Shown: positions 28,259 to 35,196 of the stretch, piece after piece
Layout of the letters: each line of letters opens with the position of its first letter
Numbering within the stretch: position 1 is the stretch's first letter
Translations under genes and position numbers: made by a program
Notes under the pieces: model-generated
What the model was told of the DNA's origin: nothing
The model's input: only the letters and a program-made list of their open reading frames with translations
Database searches by the model: none
Assembly (NCBI GenBank): GCA_021325095.1
Contig: JAJPHV010000076.1
Span: 62,001-126,000, forward strand
Length of the DNA stretch: 64,000 nt
Source: Chloroflexota bacterium
Lineage (GTDB): Bacteria; Chloroflexota; Anaerolineae; Aggregatilineales; UBA2796
Direction of reading: 5' to 3'

Positions 28259-28440
28259 CGACTTAAGCGCAATACCTTTAAGTTAAGGAGATATACCTCA
28301 CCCCCTGACCCCCTCTCTGCGCAGCGGAGAGGGGGAACCGACCCGTCCAGACTCCCCTCTCCACAAGGTGGAGAGGGGTTGGGGGTGAGGTAAACTACAG
28401 CCCCTCGCATCCTTATCTAAAAGGTATTGGACTTAAGCGG
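28259..28440. repeat. Nested inverted repeat in front of mntA
   Basis: A 30-base arm at 28259-28288 pairs with 28411-28440 (24 of 30 positions complementary; central AATACCTTT with AAAGGTATT). Between them sits copy 7 of the dispersed repeat. The right arm runs into the GGAGGA ribosome site of mntA, so folding of this region could affect its translation. Confidence 0.65.
28294..28392. repeat. Dispersed palindromic repeat, double-core form (copy 7)
   Basis: Ends TACCTCACCCCCTGACCCC and GGGGTTGGGGGTGAGGTA are inverted copies; inside are hairpins CCCTCTCTGCGCAGCGGAGAGGG and CCCCTCTCCACAAGGTGGAGAGGGG. It is the most complete copy in the window. Confidence 0.8.
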
Positions 28441-28447
28441 AGGATTG

Positions 28448-28756
28448 ATGACGAACACGCCGAACATCAATATCCCACAACTCGAAATTGATGCCTTTTG
28501 TCAGCGCCATCCTATCCGCAAACTGGCGCTGTTCGGTTCGGTGCTGCGCGAAGACTTCCGCCCTGATAGCGACGTCGATGTCCTGGTCGAATTTGAACCC
28601 GGCGCGACAATTGACTACTTCGACATGGCGATGATGGAGATCGAACTGTCGCAGATCGTCGGACGCAAGGTGGATTTGCGAACGCCCAATGAACTCAGCC
28701 GATACTTTCGCCAGAAAGTCGTGGATACAGCTCTCGTGCTTTATGAACGAAGATGA
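28448..28756 (+). CDS. mntA: MntA-type nucleotidyltransferase antitoxin
   Basis: 102 aa minimal nucleotidyltransferase. The family motif GSX10DXD is exact: Gly30-Ser31 and Asp42/Asp44 in FGSVLREDFRPDSDVDVLVEF (spoken of in parts here). In type VII toxin-antitoxin systems MntA neutralises HepT by adding AMP units to a tyrosine beside its active site. The gene overlaps hepT by 14 bases, so the two are translationally coupled. GGAGGA precedes ATG 28448. Regulation may involve the nested inverted repeat immediately upstream. Confidence 0.9.
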   Translation: MTNTPNINIPQLEIDAFCQRHPIRKLALFGSVLREDFRPDSDVDVLVEFEPGATIDYFDMAMMEIELSQIVGRKVDLRTPNELSRYFRQKVVDTALVLYERR

Positions 28757-29102
28757 CCTGATTCGTCTGCGTCATATGCTGGATGCCGCGCGGAAGGCAA
28801 GCGCATTTGCGACTGGCAAAACTCGACAATCTCTGGACGAAGATCGGGGATTAACGCTCATTTTGATCCAGGAAATTACCAGTATTGGAGAGGCTGCATC
28901 CAGAGTAAGCCCGGAATGCGCAGCACAATATCCGGAGATTCCCTGGGCAGCCATTGTCGGGATGCGAAATAGGCTTATCCACGCCTACTTTGCGATTGAC
29001 CTGGATATTGTCTGGAACACGGTCAGTATAAGGCTGCCCGAACTCATTGCTACGCTCGGAAGGATAATTCCTACCATACCTCGTCAACAGGGAACTAACT
29101 AA
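28743..29102 (+). CDS. hepT: HepT-type HEPN toxin (predicted RNase)
   Basis: 119 aa all-helical HEPN protein. The active-site and modification motif RX4HXY is intact: Arg75, His80 and Tyr82 in GMRNRLIHAYF. In characterised pairs the toxin cleaves RNA and its Tyr is AMPylated by MntA. ATG at 28743 lies inside the end of mntA; an upstream in-frame start at 28689 would only add out-of-family residues. An intact motif in both partners suggests a working module rather than a relic. A 158-base gap with no clear feature follows before the YfhO-like gene. Confidence 0.9.
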   Translation: MNEDDLIRLRHMLDAARKASAFATGKTRQSLDEDRGLTLILIQEITSIGEAASRVSPECAAQYPEIPWAAIVGMRNRLIHAYFAIDLDIVWNTVSIRLPELIATLGRIIPTIPRQQGTN

Positions 29103-29260
29103 CTGGGGCGAAACCGTAGCAAAGCTATCTGACACAGGAGCCTCCCCCGTGCCCTTCTCTATACTCGGCACATGCCTTATGCCTAGCCTGCTGTCGATGT
29201 CCATCACCCCTGTCCTGGCCGTCATGCAGACGCAGTGACTCGAAAGGAATCTCGAAGTAC

Positions 29261-31528
29261 TTGGAACAACACTTTGAACGTCACCCCTGGCTGCTGCCGC
29301 TGACTCTGGCCGTCCTGACCGTCATCTTTCTGCGCCCGGCAGTCATCCCGCAAGGGCCGGATCAGGTGCTAAACGGGGCCGACTTCCCCAACATGTTCTA
29401 CCCGCTGCACCAGTACATCCGGCAGACGATCCTGTCCGGGGAACTGCCGCTGTGGAACCCGCGCTCGTTCATCGGCCACCCTATCATCGGCAACCCGCAC
29501 GCTGCGCTGTTCTACCCGGCGACGTGGTTCATGTGGCTGGTCGGCGTCCAGCGCGGGATGAACCTGGTGCTGGTTTTCCATACCTGGCTGTCAGCCTGGG
29601 GCATGGCACGCCTGGCCCGCAGTTTTGGCGCGAGTTACGTGGGCAGCCTGCTGGCCGGAATCCTGTATGCCATGAGCGGTTGGGCTGGGGCGCACTACTA
29701 TGCAGGCCATTACAATCTGCTGGTCGTCTTCGCCTGGATTCCCTGGGCGATGGCTGCCTACCGCCATGCGCTCGCCGCCGGGACATGGCGCGCGACGCTG
29801 CCCGGAATTGCTATTCTGGGCGCGGCACTGCTGGCCGGGCATCCGCCGATGGTCCTCTACCTGGGCATCGGCCTGTTGACGTTGTGGCTGTATCACCTCG
29901 CCCAGGCCGACGACCCGCTGCACGGTGCGTGGTACGCCGGGCGGCTGCTGGCGATCACCGTGCTTGGCGGGCTGGTTCTCGGTGCGGCGCTCGTGCTGCC
30001 CGCCGCCGAATTGACCCTCCTTTCAGCGCGCAATGGGGCTGACCTGACCTTCGCCAACCAGTTCGCCCTGCCGCCTGCCCAGTTTATCGACATCGCCCTG
30101 CCGGGCTTCTTCGGCAACCCCAAGAATCCCCCCTATTACTACTGGGGCGCGGATTTCTTCGAGGAATTTACACCCTACGCGGGTCTGCTGCCGCTGCTGG
30201 CGATCCCGCTGGCGATCCGGCTGCGCAAAGGCTGGTATTTCGTCGGGCTGGTCGTCATGGGGCTGGTTTTGAGCGTCGGCGTCGAAGGGGCACTCATGCC
30301 TATCCTGCTGCGCTGGGTTCCGGGCTTCAGCATGTTTCGCGCGCCGGGCCGTTCTCTCTTCTTTGTGATGCTCGGCATGGCGGGCCTGACGGCGCTTCTC
30401 ACCACGGCGCTGCAAACCAGCACCCTCGAAGCGCGGCGCGATCTGCTGCGACCTGCTGTCCGACGATGGTTGCCCATTGGCGCTGGGGTGGCCTTCGCCG
30501 GGGCAATCTTTTTTTCGGGCTGGTATGCCAGCGCCAGCCACGTCGAGCCGATGCCCCTGCGGGCCTTTGTAGTCAGCGGCTCGCTGGCCGAGGCCGGGGT
30601 GATCCTGGTAGGCGTCTGGCTGGTGCTCTGGCTGTGGATCGAGCCGGAGCCGAAAGCGCAGCGTTGGGCGCTGCTGCTGACTGTCATCCTGGTCACGCTG
30701 GATGCCTGGCACGTAGCGATTCCGATCATCACCTACAGTGAAGTGCCTGAACCGGCGATCTGGCGTGGTGCGCGCACCACCATCCCGACGGGGCCGGACG
30801 CGCGGGTCGTCGCGCCGGGTGGCAGCGAAACCGGGTCGCAGGTGACAGGCCATCTGAACGTGGCCGGGTACGATCCGCTCGAAGTCGAGAGCTACGCCAA
30901 ACTGGAGGCGCTCACCGACAGGCACGATCCGTCCAGTTCAGTCAACACGCTACTTGGCGTGAAATACCTGATGGTGACCAGCCCTTACGACAAGCCCAAC
31001 TGGGAACTGATCGGTATCACCGAAGGCAACATCTATTACCGCCGCAAAGACCCCTTCCCGCGTGCCTGGATCGCATCGAGCGTCGCCGTCGAGCCGAACG
31101 ACGACGCCGTGCGCGAGATCATCAAGGCAGGCAAAGAAAACTTACAGCAGAAAGTCTACCTGGATCACGCCGTAGACTGCCCATCCTCCGGCGGCACAGC
31201 GACCATTACACAGTATCGTATTGACGACGTGGAGATCAAGACCGGTGGCGCAGGCGGCATCCTGACCCTGAGCGACCAGTTTTACCCCGGCTGGCAGGCC
31301 AGCGTGGACGGTCAGCCCGCGCCCATCTACCGCGCCGATACGGTCTTCCGGGCGGTATGCGTCCCGACAGGTGATCACATCGTGCGCTTTGAGTATCGCC
31401 CTATGTCGCTGTACGTGGGCCTGTCTCTGACGATCATCGGCTGGCTGGCGCTGGCACTGTGGGTGATCTATCGGCTTGTCGCGCGCAGGAATGGCACCCG
31501 GCAAATGGTGAATCCGGCGGGGGCGTAG
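29261..31528 (+). CDS. YfhO-like multi-pass membrane protein
   Basis: 755 aa with about 12 helices, then an outside C-terminal domain and a last helix. YfhO family members are GT-C-fold proteins; Gram-positive YfhO is involved in glycosylation of lipoteichoic acid. Visible landmarks are the early NGADFPNMFYPLHQYIRQT and GELPLWNP, FRAPGRSLFFVMLGMAGL in the middle, and the C-terminal LSDQFYPGWQASVDGQPAPI and FEYRPMSLYVGLSLTIIGW. Start is TTG at 29261, with AAAGGA 12 bases upstream; no better in-frame start exists nearby. Substrate unknown; likely acts on surface glycans. Confidence 0.85.
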   Translation: MEQHFERHPWLLPLTLAVLTVIFLRPAVIPQGPDQVLNGADFPNMFYPLHQYIRQTILSGELPLWNPRSFIGHPIIGNPHAALFYPATWFMWLVGVQRGMNLVLVFHTWLSAWGMARLARSFGASYVGSLLAGILYAMSGWAGAHYYAGHYNLLVVFAWIPWAMAAYRHALAAGTWRATLPGIAILGAALLAGHPPMVLYLGIGLLTLWLYHLAQADDPLHGAWYAGRLLAITVLGGLVLGAALVLPAAELTLLSARNGADLTFANQFALPPAQFIDIALPGFFGNPKNPPYYYWGADFFEEFTPYAGLLPLLAIPLAIRLRKGWYFVGLVVMGLVLSVGVEGALMPILLRWVPGFSMFRAPGRSLFFVMLGMAGLTALLTTALQTSTLEARRDLLRPAVRRWLPIGAGVAFAGAIFFSGWYASASHVEPMPLRAFVVSGSLAEAGVILVGVWLVLWLWIEPEPKAQRWALLLTVILVTLDAWHVAIPIITYSEVPEPAIWRGARTTIPTGPDARVVAPGGSETGSQVTGHLNVAGYDPLEVESYAKLEALTDRHDPSSSVNTLLGVKYLMVTSPYDKPNWELIGITEGNIYYRRKDPFPRAWIASSVAVEPNDDAVREIIKAGKENLQQKVYLDHAVDCPSSGGTATITQYRIDDVEIKTGGAGGILTLSDQFYPGWQASVDGQPAPIYRADTVFRAVCVPTGDHIVRFEYRPMSLYVGLSLTIIGWLALALWVIYRLVARRNGTRQMVNPAGA

Positions 31529-31593
31529 CCCGCACCAGCCGTGTTACACTTGAACGTGGGTAATTGTGTGCAGGCAGCAAGAGGGAATTGGCT

Positions 31594-32121
31594 ATGTCCG
31601 AAGAGCACCACCGTCGGCGGCGGGAACGGCTGGAACGAAAGCTCGCCAGCGAAAACGAAAGATGGGCCGATGTGCAGAGCAGCTCGCAGCCGCTCGAAAA
31701 CCTTTCTGGCCCCGAACTGGAAGCGCAATTGCGTAAACAGGTAGAGGCGCGCATCCAGAGGCGGAACGCCTTCTACATGCACTTGCTGGTTTATGTGGGC
31801 ATCAATTTATTCCTGTGGCTGATCTGGCTGTCGGAACCATCTAAAGAGTTATGGCCCCTGTACGTATCCTTGCCCTGGGGTGTGGGGCTGGCGGCCCACG
31901 CAATGGTCTTTTATCAGAACTCGTCGTGGGGGCTTCAGCGCCGCGAGCAAACCATCCGGCGCGAGATCGAGTTGGAAAAAAGACGCCTCGGTCTGGCAGA
32001 TGAGACCTACGAAAAGCCGAAACGCGACCAGGTGATGCGCCTTTCCGACGACGGCGAGATGATTCCCGCCGACGATGACGACGTCCAGCAAACAGCCAAA
32101 GCAAAGCGCGGACAGCTTTGA
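31594..32121 (+). CDS. 2TM-domain protein of unknown function
   Basis: 175 aa. A charged, probably helical N-terminal half (rich in Arg, Glu and Gln) leads into two closely spaced membrane helices (about 74-90 and 98-115, LVYVGINLFLWLIWLS and LYVSLPWGVGLAAHAMVFY), followed by another charged helix and an acidic tail with DDDD. This matches the 2TM domain family, often found attached to histidine kinases or alone. ATG at 31594 has GAGGGA upstream. It may be co-transcribed with the YfhO-like gene 65 bases upstream. Confidence 0.75.
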   Translation: MSEEHHRRRRERLERKLASENERWADVQSSSQPLENLSGPELEAQLRKQVEARIQRRNAFYMHLLVYVGINLFLWLIWLSEPSKELWPLYVSLPWGVGLAAHAMVFYQNSSWGLQRREQTIRREIELEKRRLGLADETYEKPKRDQVMRLSDDGEMIPADDDDVQQTAKAKRGQL

Positions 32122-32161
32122 TCGCTATCCGCGCCCTCGTTGCGCGCAAGTCTTTTACTTG

Positions 32162-33421
32162 CTACGCGACCCAGTGCCAGTGAGTGAAGTTGTAGAGCAG
32201 GTAAACCTGCCACTGAATCGTCACCAGCCCGTACAGCGCTAACTGCCAGTAGCGCCGGATGAGCATCGCCGCCGCAATGAAGCACGGGAACAGCAGCAGC
32301 ACGTACCGGAAAGCGCTCTCAAACTGTGCGCCTTCCAGCAGCATCCCATAGTGGTAGCGCAGCATGATCACAAACAAGGTTGACCAGGCATACAGCGCAT
32401 ACACAGGCCGCATTTTGACCGTCACCACGACGGCCAGCAGGATCATGATCAGCAGGATGAGGGCGTTGTTGTTCTCGTGTTCGGGCACGATGCCGAGCGA
32501 CAGGCGATCAAAATAGGTCCTGATCGATTCCCAGGGCCAGCGCGTCGTCAACTTCCAACCGTCGTTGTAGGCGGCTTCAAACGATCCCAGGTTATTGAGC
32601 GTGATGTACCCTACATAGCTCAACGTGCCGAGCGCCGCGCCAACTGCCGTCGGGACGCGCGCCAGCATCGTCCGCCAATCCGTCCAGCGCTGCGGACGGC
32701 ACTGGATGTAAGCGATCCAGGCCAGGGGCAGACACAGCGCGATCCCTTGCAGGCGGGCCAGAGAAGCCAGGAACGCCAACCCGCCGGCCAGCCACCAGCG
32801 CTGGTCAAACGCGGCCAGGAAGGCGCCGAGCGTGAGCGCCAGGAAGATCGGCTCTGTATAGCCCGCCATCAGGTAGAAGGCCGTTGGGAAGGCGGCCAGA
32901 AGGATCAGCGTGCGGGTTGCCAGTTTATTGTCCCCGAACTCGCGCTGGATCAGCTTGTAGAGCAGGAAAAACGCCATCAGGCAAAAAAGATTGCTGACGA
33001 GGAGTGCGGCCAGCACATAGTTGCCACCGAGAAACGGCACGACCAGGGCGATCATGATCGGGTATAGCGGCGGGAAGACGATCCCGTTGTCGTGTCGGTA
33101 GCCCTGGATCGCAATCTTGATATACCAGGCCGTGTCGTACACGCGCCAGGGGGCCACGATTCCGGCCAGGGGCGAATTGGGTGGCAGCGACATTTCGTAG
33201 GTTTCGCCACTGGCGTTGCCCACCCGCGTCACCGGGTCGAACCAGAGCAGCGAAGGCTTACCGACAGGCGCAATGGCAAACTGGATCAAAGCCAGCACTC
33301 CGGTCACGATGCGCAGGACGAGGAAAATGCTCACTGACGTCCGGATCGCGTCGTCGCGCCAGAGCCAGGAGAACATCTCGCCTGGAAAATCGAACCATCG
33401 CCACTGAGTCTCTCTGATCAT
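32162..33421 (-). CDS. PIG-V-like mannosyltransferase (GT-C)
   Basis: 419 aa multi-pass protein. The N-terminal outside loop carries YDTAWYIKIAIQGYRHDNG, in which Asp is placed like the catalytic acid of PIG-V-type mannosyltransferases, followed by VFPPLYPIMIALV. The segment FPTAFYLMAGYTEPIFLAL is the strongest PIG-V-like feature. It probably transfers mannose or a related sugar from a polyprenyl-phosphate donor. ATG 33421 has AAGGTGG upstream. The next GT-C gene ends 21 bases upstream on the same strand, so the two are likely one operon. Confidence 0.82.
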   Translation of the reverse strand: MIRETQWRWFDFPGEMFSWLWRDDAIRTSVSIFLVLRIVTGVLALIQFAIAPVGKPSLLWFDPVTRVGNASGETYEMSLPPNSPLAGIVAPWRVYDTAWYIKIAIQGYRHDNGIVFPPLYPIMIALVVPFLGGNYVLAALLVSNLFCLMAFFLLYKLIQREFGDNKLATRTLILLAAFPTAFYLMAGYTEPIFLALTLGAFLAAFDQRWWLAGGLAFLASLARLQGIALCLPLAWIAYIQCRPQRWTDWRTMLARVPTAVGAALGTLSYVGYITLNNLGSFEAAYNDGWKLTTRWPWESIRTYFDRLSLGIVPEHENNNALILLIMILLAVVVTVKMRPVYALYAWSTLFVIMLRYHYGMLLEGAQFESAFRYVLLLFPCFIAAAMLIRRYWQLALYGLVTIQWQVYLLYNFTHWHWVA

Positions 33422-33442
33422 TCACACCACCTTTGCGGCAAG

Positions 33443-34786
33443 TTAGTCAGACGCGCCCGATTGCAGTTGCAGTGAAGCCGAGGCCGGACTCAACGCCGAA
33501 TCGGGCGGCAAGGCACGCAGCCTGCTGTACCAGGCTATATGCGTAAGCACCACCAGAAGCACAATATTAACCACCGCTGTGGGCAGCGCAAGGACCTGCG
33601 CGCCCAACGTAATGGCAGGCCAGCGGTACGCAACGGCCACGCTCAGGACGTTGTAGGTAAACGTCCAGGCCAATGCCCCGGCAATCACCCAGAGCCGCCG
33701 ATCCTGTGCAGCGGCCAGCAGCGCCAGCACTGCCGCCGGATAAATGTAACGCTCGTGTACCTGTGTGGGCAGCATGAAGAAGCCCAGGAACAGCGCCGCC
33801 GCCCAGACCAGTTCACGCCGTTCCAACGCATCGTGCCACGTCCCGATCATGCTCAACAGCACAAAGACACCGAAGATCGCCAGCCCGGCCTGTTTATAGG
33901 TGAAGTTGCCAAGCAACCGGCGGTAATCCACGTAGGCTCTTTCTTCAAACTTGAGGAGTTGCCCCTTGTTCAGGCTGGCGACAGTGTACCAGAAGTTATA
34001 GGCGTTGTTGGTCATGTTCGGGTAGGCATCGCTGGCGTTCAGGTAGGGCGAAAGCGCCGCTTTTGGCCCGCTGGCGATGGCGAACGGTGCGAGCACGGCC
34101 CCCAATAGAAGGCCAAACACGGCCAGGCTCAAGACCAGCGTGCGCAGTCCGTAGCGCCGGAACGTGACCACCAGCAAGAGCGGCGATAGCGCGGCGGCAG
34201 GCTGCTTCAACAAGACGGCGATGCCAAACCACAGCCAGGCCAGTTTGGGGCGATCCTTGTTCAAAGCCAGGAGTGTCAACACCAGGAACAGCGTATAGGG
34301 CGATTCGTGCTGCCCCCACCAGGCCGTCGTCACAATCAGACCCGGATAGATTGCCAGCAGGCCGGGAATCAGCCAGCGCAGTATCGGACGCTCGCGCAGC
34401 CAGAAATACGCCGCCGCGATCAGGCCCAGTTCACACACCACCGGAAATAGTTTCATCAGCACGATGAAAAGCGGGTCTTGCAGGCTGGCCTTCGTCAGCA
34501 CGTGGACGCCATAGCTTGCGCCCACTGCGCCGAATGAAAGCGTCGCCAGCGGCGGATAAGCACGATCCCACGCCCCCATGCGCAGCCAGGGATCATAAAA
34601 GTGGAAAAGCCCCCTGGCCTGAATAATGTTGATCCAGATGGCAAAGTGCTCTATATCGCCCCGGTAAAGGATGTCCGTAATAAAGCCGGCCCGCAACAGC
34701 AAGGCCAGTGCCAGGATCGGGATCAGCACCGTCCGGCCTGTCAGGTGCCGGGTCATCGGCTCATAGGAATGCTTGAAGACTGGCAT
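33443..34786 (-). CDS. GT-C membrane glycosyltransferase (mannosyltransferase-like)
   Basis: About 447 aa with 10 or more helices. The first outside loop is YRGDIEHFAIWINIIQARG, whose Asp-Ile-Glu is placed like the catalytic acidic pair, followed by WDRAYPPLATLSFG. The WWGQHESPYTLFLVLTLL block with Gln-His-Glu is common in mannosyltransferases of this type. The start is uncertain: ATG 34786 is given; GTG 34804 and ATG 34756 are alternatives and none has a good ribosome site. Transcribed with the PIG-V-like gene from a strong promoter about 270 bases upstream. Confidence 0.78.
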   Translation of the reverse strand: MPVFKHSYEPMTRHLTGRTVLIPILALALLLRAGFITDILYRGDIEHFAIWINIIQARGLFHFYDPWLRMGAWDRAYPPLATLSFGAVGASYGVHVLTKASLQDPLFIVLMKLFPVVCELGLIAAAYFWLRERPILRWLIPGLLAIYPGLIVTTAWWGQHESPYTLFLVLTLLALNKDRPKLAWLWFGIAVLLKQPAAALSPLLLVVTFRRYGLRTLVLSLAVFGLLLGAVLAPFAIASGPKAALSPYLNASDAYPNMTNNAYNFWYTVASLNKGQLLKFEERAYVDYRRLLGNFTYKQAGLAIFGVFVLLSMIGTWHDALERRELVWAAALFLGFFMLPTQVHERYIYPAAVLALLAAAQDRRLWVIAGALAWTFTYNVLSVAVAYRWPAITLGAQVLALPTAVVNIVLLVVLTHIAWYSRLRALPPDSALSPASASLQLQSGASD

Positions 34787-34804
34787 GGAAAAGATGGCAG
34801 CCAC

Positions 34805-35056
34805 TTGTTTATCCGCATCCTTTCGCGCCCTGTTTCCACAGCAGACGCGGCTGTGCGTCAGACTCTCCAGATTCGGGCTGGTGGAGTGTGCAGTGTTGCA
34901 AGGCGGTGTCGTTACTCAGTATGAGCCAGCTTCACGCTGGCGGCTGCCCGGATAGAACCTGTTTTGGCATTCGCCGGTAATGCAATCTGGAATGTAAGAG
35001 GCGTGTTAGCGACTGGGTCTCAATTGTGGCGCCGGATGGCGCAAAAGGGCAGCACG
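34805..35056 (-). other. Long untranslated leader of the two-gene GT-C operon
   Basis: About 250 bases between the predicted transcription start and the first start codon, with no plausible ORF. It contains the hairpin GCCAGC-GTGAA-GCTGGC at 34924-34940 and several shorter GC-rich inverted repeats. No known RNA family was recognised. Confidence 0.35.
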
Positions 35057-35062
35057 GCTAAG

Positions 35063-35090
35063 AGTATAGGGAGAAAGCACCGTCTGTCAA
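35063..35090 (-). promoter_or_regulatory. Strong sigma-70 promoter reading away from priA
   Basis: Minus strand: TTGACA, 16-base spacer, TATACT, close to perfect consensus. It lies between the priA stop and the GT-C operon. Confidence 0.75.
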
Positions 35091-35196
35091 TAGTTCAGTG
35101 CGGCGTGATTCTCCAAATCTTCATTTTCCCCAGATCAGCCCGGCTGGCCGGACGTGGACACGGGCAGATTCACAGGACTCTGGCCTCACCCGAAAG

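Noticed and set aside
28294-28392. Possible CRISPR-like repeat unit
   Set aside because: The repeated hairpins are dispersed singly between genes and vary in core; there is no regular spacer array and no cas gene.
28259-29102. Larger genomic island around the toxin-antitoxin pair
   Set aside because: No integrase, tRNA target or direct-repeat attachment sites were seen; the flanking genes look native.
29129-29164. Promoter CTGACA ... TATACT before the YfhO-like gene
   Set aside because: The boxes are about 24 bases apart, too far for a sigma-70 promoter.
34805-35056. Known housekeeping RNA (SRP, 6S, tmRNA or RNase P RNA) in the gap after priA
   Set aside because: None of the conserved cores of these RNAs was found in the gap; it is kept only as an unexplained leader.
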